This document shows positions 51,141 through 62,952 of a stretch of DNA of 64,000 nucleotides, in pieces. Numbering within the stretch: the stretch's first letter is position 1; every line of letters begins with the position of its first letter. Under the pieces are notes generated by a model. That model was given only the letters and a program-made list of their open reading frames with translations. It did no database searches and was not told the origin of the DNA. A program made the position numbers and the translations under genes. The stretch is from Escarpia spicata (Eukaryota; Annelida; Polychaeta; Sabellida; Siboglinidae): the NCBI GenBank assembly GCA_963995525.1, contig OZ023217.1, positions 23,469,736 through 23,533,735 of the forward strand, written 5' to 3'.

Positions 51141-51595
51141 CTATTGATTTTCTTTACACTTTTTTTGTTTGTGTTTTCACGAAGTGATATAAACCAAATC
51201 ATTTAGTATACTATGATGCACTGTTTGTAAATAGTTTTTATATTTTTGTAGTAATTATTTATTCCCCACAAAAATGAAAATATGGTCATTATATATAACG
51301 ATGTTTCTAAAGTTTATTTATCCAAACAAATATAATGTAATGGATATATATTTTATTAATTGTAAATATATTGTACGGTAATATATTGTAATTATATATG
51401 TGAAAACAGATTGTGATCTGTCTGGATAAATACAATTTAGAAACATCGTTATATAATGACCATATTTTCATTTGTGTGGCGAATAAATAATTACTACTCA
51501 AATATTTACAAACAGTGCATCATAGTATACTAAATGATTTTGTTTATATTATTTCGTGAAAACATTATAAAAAAAAGTGTAAAGAAAATCAAAGG

Positions 51596-51692
51596 TTTGC
51601 ATGCTGTCAGGATTGAACCGGCGTCGCCCGATTGTAAAATAAATAACAAGTAACCAACGCGCCTACCCACTGAACTAGCGGGACTAGCGGAA
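51596..51692 (-). repeat. tRNA-like SINE head, right arm (inverted)
   Basis: Mirror copy of 51046-51140. B-box-like GGATTGAACC on the plus strand at 51610-51619 and the A box complement near 51668-51678. Transcription from the two heads would converge towards the palindrome centre. Confidence 0.65.
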
Positions 51693-52084
51693 GCTCGTTG
51701 ACTGATTTCAGTTGTTATGATAAATTGTACAACTCCTGCATATATCGATATTCTAGTGATATTATGAGATTATACACGTTACTTTATGTAGCTGGATACA
51801 ATATATGTTTGCTATTTATGTTTATTGGTGTAGATTATCTCCCGTTGATTGCATTCGATATAATTATTCTGAAAACGAGCCCAAGCTCGGCGAAACCTAG
51901 TCGACTTGTAGGCCCATTCGCATTCGTTGTTTTGAATAAACTTCGATTCATGTGGAACCGTAAGATAAATGTTTGTTCCTCTATGATGACTAGTGTTTGT
52001 ATTACGTCGGAATATTGCACAATAACTCGGCCTGATAACTGGAAAGGGTCGGCCTGATGCGAGTGTGTGTCATAAGTGACGTCA

Positions 52085-53063
52085 CGATACCACGTGATCG
52101 CTTAGCTCATTATTTTTCTGTATTTGTTTAATGTTGTCAAATGTTACATACAATGTTAAACTTTGTGTACACATGAAAAAAGGATTTTAGCTAATGCATT
52201 ATTTTTATTTCCTTTAAGCAAAATGAAGGTCCATAGCATACTCAGAATTTAAGCGTTTCATGCTCAAGTCTGAGAAGGATTACGTGTTCAGAAAGTGTTA
52301 TAACCTCCGTGAGTATGAGCATAGTTTGAAAGCGAGGCTTGAGCATGAAATTCTGAGCACCGAGCACCGAGCACCGAGTACAGCTTTATACCCTCGGGCC
52401 CAGAGGTGCGGCGGCTATATTTCGACCGGACATCTCATCTGACATTTGGAGCTGTGCGTTGGGAGTGGATAGGGGAGTTAGGAGGTGCAGCTCGGCGAGG
52501 ACAGGAGGGAGGTTAGCAGTGCCATTGGCCGAGGGGTAGCATCATAGATGGCTACTTCATACAGTATGAATGATCAAGATAAATGTGTATATTTATTGAG
52601 TAATGACGATATAATAAGTAAAACTGCCAGCATCCTCCAAAAAATACTGCACACAAGATTACACAATACAACAAAATAATAGCACGTGTTTATTAAATTA
52701 ATACTGTTTTTATTTGTACATTTTTGTTTTTACAAGTCTCTCATAACTCTTTTTGAGTGGTCTTTGTATACAGTGCTAACTTTGAATGTAATATATTTAT
52801 TTGTTTTGTATTTTAATGCATGTATACGTGGAGTGAGACTCTAATAAAATACTACTACTACTACTACTACTACTACTACAATTTGAAACTAGGCTTGGAC
52901 GGGGAGAGTTGTTGAGGCTTCAGAATGACGTGGGGTCGTATAACCAGTGAATAGTTGAATAAAAAAAAACGTGTTGTTGCCACACTCCGGAGTGGAATGG
53001 CCCACCCAAGTGTTGTGTTGCGGGTCTCTGTAAATAACGAACCTGGGATTTCGTTACACTTAC
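52085..53063. other. Intron 2 of GPCR copy 3, proximal part
   Basis: Contains GCACCGAGCACCGA repeats near 52360 and a (TAC)n tract at 52853-52880. No exon seen. Confidence 0.5.
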
Positions 53064-53347
53064 CTTGACGACGGCAAACGGGTAGATCAACTCTACGAGA
53101 GCCAGCAACCAGACCAGACCCAGCTGTATTTTCACGTTACGTGGAGACGCAAACGCAGCGAACTTGGCCGGAAACACAACGGCAACACATCGCTCGATAG
53201 AAATGAGGACGACGGTGTTCATACAAACGAACATGGGAGCGTATTTGAGAGCCACGTGGACGACGCAGCCTTCCCTACTCCATCAGACTGCCCTGTACTC
53301 GTGCACGAGTCGAAGTGGCGCGACGACTATACACATCATGATGTCAC
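53064..53347 (-). pseudogene. Orphan GPCR copy 3, exon 2, nonsense TGA in TM3 region
   Basis: 284 bp between TTTTCAG and GTAAGT. It reads [20 protein letters not shown], then TGA (53285-53283), then WSREGC with the TM3 cysteine, MNTVVLISIERC, and TM4 LVWLLALVELIYP. In copy 2 the same codon is TGG (first W of VVWW), so the stop comes from a single G-to-A change, at codon 109 of the predicted protein. Everything else in the exon is intact, including D2.50, the ERC motif and both splice sites. Either the gene is a young pseudogene, this allele is null, or it is a base-calling error. Confidence 0.85.
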
Positions 53348-53387
53348 CTGAAAATTGAAAAAATAATTCACAAACAATTGTCGATGC

Positions 53388-53740
<353 letters not shown>

Positions 53741-53789
53741 AAACACAATGGCCACAATATATGTTAGTGGGCAATTGGAACATTTGCTA

Positions 53790-54330
53790 ATGTCAAAAGC
53801 CTTTAATGAACCCTTAATGCCTTTCACATTCCGCCAGGCTGCGGCGCCTGCTTTTGTTCTCCTTTGTACTTTCTCATACCTGTTTCCATTCTCTCACACT
53901 ATTCTTCTCAAGTATACAAGCTGGCAACGTGTTTAATTGTCTTTCCACTCAACACCCAGGTGCAGATCCATTTCATCTTCGTATATCCACTTTACTTCAT
54001 TCAGCCTTTTCTAGATGAACTTAGATGTCATGTTTTATTTTTATAAAGTTGTTATTCCATTCTTGCAATGTTTTCTGTACTTCCTCTTTGATATACGCCA
54101 CCAGTGCAAGGTCATCTTTTTAAGTTTTTCCTGTTCAGACACTTTTTCCACTGATCAGGTTAATCACCGCCTGAGTCCTACTCCCTCTCCAAATTGTTCC
54201 GATGTTTCTCCTTCGAATCTCACCATTGCTGTTGTCTAATTATTCACTACCTCCACCATTCTGACCTCTGCCTCTCCCACCTCCATCCATCTCATGACTT
54301 TAAATGCTAGTTCTCTTGGTACGGTGTCAG
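53790..54330 (-). pseudogene. LINE reverse transcriptase remnant in intron 1 of copy 3
   Basis: On the minus strand from about 54240: TTAMVRFEGETSEQFGEGVG followed by LRR and a stop, matching the G-x-T-S ... V-x-L-R-Q-G block. Near 53850 [12 protein letters not shown], the post-palm motif also seen at 36590-37200. Heavily decayed. Confidence 0.6.
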
Positions 54331-54451
54331 TTGTCTCTTCCATATCAACACAACCAATCCATAAGCTAATGTTCCGCTGACACACACAATGCTATTATAT
54401 AATTTATAGAATGCTGCCTCAACGTTTACTCTTAAAGAGATAATAACTCAC

Positions 54452-54713
54452 CAGCAGCGAGCATGACAAGGTAGAGGTTTGTAGAGGTCTTTAAGTTCCT
54501 CTTCTGCAAGAGAACGGTCAGAGCAGCAATGTTGAGGATAAGTCCAATGATGCTGGCCGTTGTGACAAAGATCATCAGCTCTGTGTCCGGGCTGAATGTA
54601 TTGTGGGAGGTCGGTGACAACCCAAGACTGCCGTTGACGGTCGTCATATCATGAGTAATTAATACACCACTTCTGCAGTCCATAGTTACGGTAGTGAAAC
54701 CTGTGTCCGCCAT
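54452..54713 (-). pseudogene. Orphan GPCR copy 3, exon 1
   Basis: ATG at 54713 to a GTGAGT donor, phase 1, open throughout. N-terminus with N-G-S, TM1 TTASIIGLILNIAALTVLLQ, loop KRNLKTSTNL, TM2 start YLVMLAAG. It is two codons longer than in copies 1 and 2 and clearly diverged from them, so this is an older paralogue. The exon is intact; it is labelled pseudogene only because of the TGA in exon 2. Confidence 0.85.
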
Positions 54714-55150
54714 CTTGTCTATAATACCAAAATAGTTGCGTAAGATCAGTGTAGAATATCACATAAACCTTTACGTTTAATATAAAATAAAATTAAGGAA
54801 ACTTTACAACATACACCACGGGGCGGGGTGCGCCAATATGTCAAAGGAAGGCAGTGTGAGTTAGCAACGTGTGAGGTGGAACTTTGATCTAAGAGGTAGA
54901 AGTGTTTACGATCCCCTAAAAGCAACGAGTAGAAGGTAAAACATGCGAGAAGGAGTACCCAAACTCCTGCCGGCAACGTGTACCGAAGCAACGAAGAAAT
55001 CCGTAACCGGCTGAGTGAAAACCGTACAGGCACGCACGCAAACAATGGTGCATGTACACATACATACGCACCCATGAACGCACGCACACGAACAAAGGTG
55101 TATATTATTAATTTAATATAATTAACATATCAATTTTACCAAACATTTTT
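54714..55150. other. Immediate upstream region of GPCR copy 3
   Basis: No recognisable promoter element; a CACGCA-rich patch lies near 55030-55090. Confidence 0.4.
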
Positions 55151-55164
55151 ATGTATAATTTATA

Positions 55165-55240
55165 AACTATATATATATATTTAAATATAGCTATATATAT
55201 ATATATATATATATATACATACATATATATATATATATAT

Positions 55241-55300
<60 letters not shown>
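55165..55300. repeat. (TA)n microsatellite
   Basis: Alternating TA with ATACAT interruptions. Confidence 0.95.
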
Positions 55301-55301
<1 letters not shown>

Positions 55302-55334
55302 ATAAACTAAAATTCCAACCTTTTCCGCACTGAT

Positions 55335-55590
55335 GAATCAATTGTAAATCGCTGCTAACGAACAAGTATACCGGCCTATGAAGATGCGAAAGATGTCGCG
55401 TTTCAGACAGTTAGCCCGTCACCAGCGATCGGGTCTAGTCTTCTCTCAATGCTCGTTGTTGGTGCGGCACACATACACTAACCACATCAAGAACAGAGAC
55501 GATTTATGTAAACCTGCTAGGGCCACCAATGGCAAGACGGAGCTTGATAGGAGCATCAAATGTCGAGGTATTTTTGTCAACCTTTAATAG
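55335..55590 (-). promoter_or_regulatory. Upstream block conserved with copies 1 and 2
   Basis: Aligns by eye with 16010-16130 and 33050-33170 (AAATCG-TGCTAACGA, GATG-AAAGAT, CAGTCAG/CAGTTAG-CCGTCA-CA, GGTCTA). The block lies closer to exon 1 here (about 0.65 kb) than in copies 1 and 2 (about 2.2 kb and 1.6 kb). Possible 5' exon or promoter. Confidence 0.3.
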
Positions 55591-55734
55591 GTGTCAAGAC
55601 CCACACCTCGAAGTTGTCACATCCATCACCTTCGGGTAAAGGGCATGACACAAATTAATTAACACATAACCATTTACCGTATCAAATGTGATTCTAATTC
55701 TAACTGATTACATCGTATTGAGCCACTGTTGGCT

Positions 55735-56270
55735 ATGGTTTACGACGGGGTAGGTGCGTATGGTGTAATTGAGTGTTTGGGCCGCAGGATAAGCGATTGT
55801 AATCGTCTATGGTTTCAGCCTGGACTTGCGACTCGTTTAGTTTGTTCCAGTCTGCTATTGTCTTTACAATGTATGAGTTTTTGAAATGGTCGGTGTGGGA
55901 TGCAGGTACTGTATAGCACCTGATGTTATTGGTTGTTAGGTGTTCTTCAACGTTTGAGGGTACATGATCTGGGAAATGTTTTGGCTGCATGGGTCTTTTA
56001 TTTATTCTTTGCGGTCAAAAGTATGTTTCTGCGGGGATTGCTGGGATAGATCCTTCAACTATTTTTTACATAAATTTAAATCGTAGATCTCGACGTCTGC
56101 TTTGTAGGGTATTTAGTTTTAGGTCTATCAGTATGTTTGTGATCGATCCTTCGTGTCTGGATTGGTAGTCGCCGGTAATGAAACGAGCAGCGCGGTGTTG
56201 GACACACTCTAGTTTATACATATTCCCTGATAATATGGGTTCCACAGGTTCCATGGGTTTTCTAACAATC
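55735..56270 (-). pseudogene. LINE C-terminus remnant
   Basis: Two minus-strand open stretches: LECVQHRAARFITGDYQSRH with LIDLKLNTLQSRRRDLRF (56254 to 56066), then NNIRCYTVPASHTDHFKNSY and IVKTIADWNKLNESQVQAET (55990 to 55733). This is the C-terminal signature of CR1/Jockey-like LINEs. A frame change separates the two. Confidence 0.8.
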
Positions 56271-56385
56271 TGTGTGTTTTCAAGGGTTGCGTTGACTCAA
56301 TTCAAACACCCTGCACCTGTATAGTTTACCACCTTGCAGCCGGGCTAAAGAACAAAAGGGAAGCTTAACTAAGGAGGTTGCTTGT

Positions 56386-59300
56386 CGGAGGGATGGGTGT
56401 GGGTGGGATGGGTGTGAGTGGGATGGGTGTGGGTGGGATGGTTGAGAGAGAGAGATGGGTGTGGGTGGGATAGGTGTGGGTGGGATGGGTGTGGGTGGGA
56501 ATGGTGTGGGTGGGATGGTTGAGAGAGAGATGGGTGTGGGTGGGATAGGTGTGGGTGGGATGGTTGAGAGAGGGATGGGTGTCAGTGGGAAAGGTGTGGG
56601 TGGGATGGGTGTGGGTGGGAATGGTGTGGGTGGGATGGTTGAGAGAGAGATGGGTGTGGGTGGGATAGGTGTGGGTGGGATGGTTGAGAGAGGGATGGGT
56701 GTGAGTAGGATGGGTGTGGGTGAGATGGGTGTGAGTGGGATGGGTGTGAGTGGGATGGGTGTGGGTGGGATGGGTGTGGGTGGGATGGGTGTGGGTGTGA
56801 AGGGTGTGGGAGGGATGGGGGGTGTGGGATGGTTGATAGAGGGATTGGTGTGGGTGGGATGGGTGTGAGTGGGATGGGTGTGGGAGGGATGAGTGTGGGA
56901 GGGATGGGTGTGGCAGGGATGGGTGTGGGTGGGATAGGTGTGGGTGGGATGGGTGTGGGTGGGATGGGTGTGGGAGGGATGGGTGTGGGTGGGATGGGTG
57001 TGGGAGGGATGGGTGTGGGAGGGATGGTTGTGGGTGGGATGGGTGTGGGTGGGATGGGTGTGGGTGGGAAGGGTGTGGGAGGGATGGGTGTGAGTGGGAT
57101 GGGTGTGAGTGGGATGGGTGTGAGAGGGATGGATGTGGGAGGGATGGGTGTGGGTGGGATGGGATGGGTGTGGGAGGGATGGGTGTGGGTGGGATGGGTG
57201 TGGGTGGGATGGTTGAGAAAGGGATGGGTGTGGGAGGGATGGTGGAGAGAGGGATGGGTGTGGGTGGGATAGGTGTTGGTGGGATGGTTGAGAGAGGGAT
57301 GGGTGTGATTGGGATGGGTGTGGGTGAGATGGGTGTGAGTGGGATGGGTGTGAGTGGGATGGGTGTGAGTGGGTGGGATGGGTGTGGGTGGGATGGGTGT
57401 GGGTGGGATGGGTGTGGTTGGGATGGGTTTGGGAGGGATGGGTGTGAGTGGGATGGGTGTGGGAGGTATGGGTGTGGGAGAGATGGGTGTGGGAGGGATG
57501 GGTGTGGGTGGGATTGGTGTGGGTGGGATGGGTGTGGGAGGGATGGGTGTGTGTGGGATGGGTGAGAGAGGGATGGGTGTGGGTGGGATAGGTGTGGGTG
57601 GGTTGGGTGTGGGAGGGATGGGTGTGTGTGGGATGGTTGAGAGAGGGATGGGTGTGGGTGGGATGTGTTTGGGTGGGATGGGTGTGAGTGGGATGGGTGT
57701 GAGTTGGATGGGTGTGGGAGGTATGGGTGTGGGAGGGATGGGTATGGGTGAGATGGGTGTGAGTGGGATGGGTGTGAGTGGGATGGGTGTGGGTGGGATG
57801 TGTTTGGGTGGGATGGGTGTGAGTGGGATGGGTGTGAGTTGGATGGGTGTGGGAGGTATGGGTGTGGGAGGGATGGGTGTGGGAGGGATGGGTATGGGTG
57901 AGATGGGTGTGAGTGGGATGGGTGTGAGTGGGATGGGTGTGGGTGGGATGGGTGTGGGTGGGTGTCGGAGGGATGGGTGTGTGTGGGATGGTTGAGAGAG
58001 GGATGAGTGTGGGGGGGATAGGTGTGGGTGGGATGAGTTTGGGTGGGATGGGTGTGAGTGGGATGGGTGTGAGTGGTAAGGGTGTGGGTGGGATGGGTGT
58101 GGGAGGGATGGGTGTGGGAGGGATGTGTGTTGGTGGGATGGTTGTGGGTGGGATGGGTGTGGGAGGGATGGGTGTGGGAGGGATGGGTGTGGGAGGGAAG
58201 TGTGTGGGTGGGATGGATGTGGGTGGGATGTGTGTGGGTGGGATGGGATGGGTATGGGTGGGATGGGTTTTGGAGGGACAGGTGTGGGTGGGATGGGTGT
58301 GGGTGGGATGGGTGTGAGTTGGATGGGTGTGGGTGGGATGGGTGTGGGTGGGATGGGTGTCGGAGGGATGGGTATGGGTGAGATGGGTGTGAGTGGGATG
58401 GGTGTGAGTGGGATGGGTGTGGGTGGGATGTGTTTGGGTGGGATGGGTGTGAGTGGGATGGGTGTGAGTTGGATGGGTGTGATACGGATGGGTGTCGGAG
58501 GGATGGGTGTGGGTGGGATGGGTGTGGGTGGGATGGGTGTGGGTGTGGGTGGGATGGGTGTGGGTGGGATGGGTGTGGGAGGGATGGGTGTGTGTGGGAT
58601 GGGTGTGGGAGGGATGGGTATGGGTGATATGGGTGTGGGAGGGATGGGTGTGGGTGGGATGGGATGGGTGTGGGAGGGATGGGTATGGGTGAGATGGGTG
58701 TGAGTGGGATGGGTGTGAGTGGGATGGGTGTGGGTGGGATGTGTTTGGGTGGGATGGGTGTGAGTTGGATGGGTGTGGGAGGTATGGGTGTGGGAGGGAT
58801 GGGTGTGGGAGGGATGGGTATGGGTGAGATGGGTGTGAGTGGGATGGGTGTGAGTTGGATGGGTGTGGGTGGGATGGGTGTGGGTGGGATGGGTGTCGGA
58901 GGGATGGGTGTGTGTGGGATGGTTGAGAGAGGGATGAGTGTGGGTGGGATAGGTGTGGGTGGGATGAGTTTGGGTGGGATGGGTGTGAGTGGGATGGGTG
59001 TGAGTGGTAGGAGTGTGGGTGGGATGGGTGTGGGAGGGATGGATGTGGGAGGGATGGGTGTTGGTGGGATGGTTGTGGGTGGGATGGGTGTGGGAGGGAT
59101 GGGTGTGGGAGGGAAGTGTGTGGGTGGGATGGATGTGGGTGGGATGTGTGTGGGTGGGATGGGATGGGTGTGGGTGGGATGGGTTTTGGAGGGATGGGTG
59201 TGGGTGGGATGGGTGTGGGTGGGATGGGTGTGGGTGGGATGGGTATGGGTGGGATGGTTGTGGGTGGGATGGGTTTGGATGGGATTGGTGTGGGTGGGAT

Positions 59301-60265
59301 GGTTGTGGGGGATGTGTATGGGTGGGATATGTGTGGGTGGGATGGGTGTGGGTGGGATGGGTGTAGGTGGGATGGGTATGGGTGGGATTGGTGTGGGAGG
59401 GATGGGTGTTGGAGGGATGGGTGTGGGAGGGATGGGTGTGGGAGGGATAGGTGTGGGTGGGATGGGTGTGGGTGGGATGGGTGTGGGACGGATGGGTGTC
59501 GGAGGGATGGGTGTGGGTGGGATGGGTGTGGGTGGGATGGGTGTGGGTGGGTGGGATGGGTGTGGGTGGGATGGGTGTGGGTGGGATGGGTGTGGGAAGG
59601 ATGGGTGTGTGTGGGATGGTTGAGAGAGTGATGGGTGTGGGTGGGATGTGTGTGAATGGGATGGGTATAGGTGGGATGGGTGTGGGAGGGGTGGGTGTTG
59701 GAGGGATGGTTGTGGGTGGGATGGGTGTGGGGGATGGGTGTGTGTGGGATGGTTGAGAGAGGGATGGGTATGGGTGGGATGGGTGTGGGCGGGATGGGTG
59801 TGGGAGGGATGGGTGTGGGAGGGATGGGTGTGGGATGGGTGTGGGAGGGATGTGTGTGGGTGGAATGGGTATGGGTGGGATGGGTGTGGGTTGGATGGGT
59901 GTGGGTAGAATGGGTGTGGGTGGGATTGGTGTGGGTGGGATGGGTGTGGGTGGGATGGGTGTGGGTGAGATGGGTATGGGTGGGATGGGTGTGGGTGAGA
60001 TGGGTTTGGTTGGGTTTGGTGTGGATGGGATGGTTGTGGGTGGGATGGGTGTGGGTGGGGTGGGGTGGGTATGGGTGGGATGGGTGTGGGTGGGATGGGT
60101 TTGGTTGGGATTGGTGTGGATGGGATGGTTGTGGGTGGGATGTTTATGGGTGGGATGTGTGTGGGTGGGATTTGTGTGGGTGGGAAGGGTGTAGGTGGGA
60201 TGGGTATGGGTGGGATGGGTGTGGGAGGGATGGGTGTGGTGTGGAATGGGTGTTGGTGGGATTAC
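56386..60265 (+). repeat. 3.9 kb G-rich 15-bp minisatellite
   Basis: About 250 units of GGGATGGGTGTGGGT with variants (GAGT, GAGA, TTGGT, AAGG). Occasional 5-bp slips occur (GGGATGGGATGGG), and a longer variant with GGTTGAGAGAGG recurs at irregular intervals, which suggests higher-order structure. Frames on both strands are open for up to 1235 codons because the unit is a multiple of three without stops; they are Gly-Met-Gly-Val or Pro-Thr-His-Pro repeats and not credible genes. Four GGG tracts occur within any 20 bases, so the plus strand is a strong G-quadruplex candidate. Confidence 0.97.
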
Positions 60266-61563
60266 TGACTTATTTCGACAATGGCACATGCTAAGTCATC
60301 CCGTCAACAAGTAGTATTTTTTGTCTTTGTTGGTTAATTAGTAGTTATTCCAATTAGCACTTAGCGGCAGACAAAGAATTATAGCCATATTTTGTTTGGT
60401 GACAAATCCTTTCGTGCAAATAAATACTGCTAGTTCTGCTGTTGGTTGTTTTATTTTGATCTTTAACGAAAAAGACACATCTGAACATATATTTTGTAGT
60501 TTATACAAGTCAATTTATATCGAAAAACGACGTAAATTTATTTTAAATTTCGATCAATTTATTCAATTCATATTACTTTGTAGGATTCAACTACTACAGT
60601 TCAATTCCAATTGAATATGTTTTAGCTTTATTCAATTCATATTCAATTAAGAACTGGACCCGGGTCTGCTAGTCTGTACATATTGTGGTTAGAATTGTAT
60701 GGTCTTATGAAGTCTCATTCAACTAGTCAGCCTTTTTCAGAACATTATCGTCAAGCCGACCTTTATATGCTGGCACTGAGGGTGGTCACTGCCAGGATGC
60801 TTGTCGTCCTCAGTGGTTCTTTTACGTCCCAATTTGAGACGGGACCGATATTAACATGATCTCCGAGTCAAGATGGATTCGCAGTCCCCATTGTTGAGAG
60901 CCATGCTTTTACACCAAATATTCCATGCCTACCCGGTCCGGATATAGAACTTTGTGCGCTGGCAAGCCAGGCAGATGTGTTGTCACACACTGGAACCAGT
61001 AGTATTTTACAAGTTGTAGATATGTTATAGGCAAGCGCACTCGTTCCTGCATTAAATCCCAAGTGTATGCGACTGGAAATAAGGCAAACGTTGGCGAATA
61101 TTCTCTTTAAGTACTTTCGCCGAAAACAGCAGCTCTGATGAGCGTGGCATAGGCGACTGATGACTCTGTATAGGAGTTTAGAGTAGGTTACGTGTTTGCA
61201 TAATTCCTGCAATGTACGCTTATCATCCTGTTCTTTTATAAAACAAATGCATCTTATTCAATTATCTTATGAAGCATGTCACTGTTAGTCATTGTTAGAT
61301 TTTGTTTCAACAGTCATTTAAAATAATGTTTCCTAAATCAAAGAAAGTGTAAACGGTGCACATCCTGACATCCTTCCCGATTGGTCACGCAATAATTAGG
61401 GCGGTGGGCTATAATATATTATGTTTGGTTAATAATATTGTTTAGGAAGGTTTGACTTTTAAAAAACAACAAGGCAACCAAAAATACCACGTGTTGTTCA
61501 AAACCCCTAAAATTATTAAGACGCCTTCTCCCCGACTATTAGATAGATAGTTGTATATATATA
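60266..61563. other. No gene recognised
   Basis: A minus-strand open frame of 114 codons (61212 to 60868) has mixed composition without a motif. AT-rich elsewhere. Confidence 0.4.
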
Positions 61564-61566
61564 TGT

Positions 61567-61663
<97 letters not shown>
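61564..61663 (+). repeat. (GT)n microsatellite followed by (GTAG)n
   Basis: Pure GT then GTAGGTAGGTAGGTAG. Confidence 0.97.
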
Positions 61664-61664
<1 letters not shown>

Positions 61665-62952
61665 GTAGGTAGGTAGCACACACCAACGCACAAACGTACG
61701 CAATTTTCCAAAATAAAGATACAGATTTTAGGGAAATAGTACTTTAATTACAACAAAACATGCTTGCCACTTCAGCACAGTTGAGTAAATTTCAAATTAC
61801 TGCTATCTATCTCTGCTTTGTTCCTGTCTATCTCGGCCCGCCAGCCTCGTGCGCCGTCCACTCTTCCCACTGTGTTTGTTGCTTACGCTGCACGCATATA
61901 ATACCCAGTTTTAAAGGAACACAAAATAATTACCTAAACCCAGTTCTTGCTGGGACTGTTAGTGACACGACGACGTGGACATTTGCTGCAAATGCCAAGC
62001 TATTTTTATGTACAATATATTAGTTGTGAAACACATGATAATGGCTAATCTTTTGTTTAGATAGTAGCGGAAAAAATAGTACACTTGTACACGTATGCTC
62101 TGGAGCATATATGTTGACGTGTACGTACATGCGCATGTACGCACGCACGCACGCACGCACGCACATGCACCACGCACGCATGCTTGCGCGCACTTGTTTT
62201 GACCGAAAAGTAAGTTAACCAACTTATTCTGCCGAGCAATATTTAAAAACGGATAAGTAATTCTGTAGTCGATCACCATGTGGATATCATTTCCTAAACC
62301 AAAATAGATAACTACATAATATTGCATAATATTATGTGTCACTAGTCTATATTACTGATTACCTGATTGACTGTTGTGCCAGCTTGTAGTAACGGCAGTT
62401 GGACGCGTGCGTTGGATTGTCATGATATCTGACATGTATAATTACTCATTTATATAATGTATGGAATGTTACTCACGCTAAATGTCACTGGGCGTTGTGT
62501 GGGCTAAACTCAATGAACCCTTGAACTAACTGTGTCGTCGTATTTGATCGAAGCCTTCTCTTTCATTTTTTCCCATAAAACATGTGTCCTTTCCTAAACA
62601 GATTGCTTTCTTGTCACGCCCACTGCGCTCTGCACGTGTGGTAGTTACTGACTTATTTCGGAAGCTCGTACGTTTTCACGAATATTCCCGAAATACAACG
62701 TTCTTCTTTAGTGAACCATCTAATCACACGGTGGTTTCATTTATGGGTGCGTCGGTGTGTGCGTGCCCTCTGCAATCTTGGTTAAACATTTCGTAACTTA
62801 CGCGGAGGCTTAGTTTGTTAGCAGTGGTCAAGTGGCAAAGTCGCAGACGAAATGCGGGGAAGCTATGCAAACACCGACACAGTGGTATTTCCTACAACCG
62901 ATCATTCACAAACTATTTCGTGTACATAACGGATATTAAAGGAAATGGATGC
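61664..62952. other. Dispersed repeat; no gene
   Basis: 62515-62720 is the third member of the repeat at 27390 and 33890 (TTTCCTAAACAGATTGCTTT, CTTGTCACGCCCAC). A (CACG)n patch lies at 62140-62165. No gene seen. Confidence 0.5.

Larger units (their letters stand above)
50609..52084. mobile_element. 1.48 kb palindromic fold-back element with two tRNA-like heads
   Basis: The left arm, about 50609-51325, is the inverted complement of the right arm, about 51418-52084, with scattered mismatches and small indels; about 90 bp separates them. Both outer ends read TGACGTCACTTATG inward. Each arm carries a tRNA-like block and an AT-rich inner part. Short open frames in the arms are mirror images of each other and are not genes. 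It lies in intron 2 of GPCR copy 3. No unambiguous target duplication was found. Confidence 0.9.

Noticed and set aside
56582..60289. 1235-codon minus-strand ORF of Pro-Thr-His/Ile-Pro repeats
   Set aside because: It arises from a stop-free 15-bp tandem repeat. Both strands are open in several frames, and there is no leader or unique domain.
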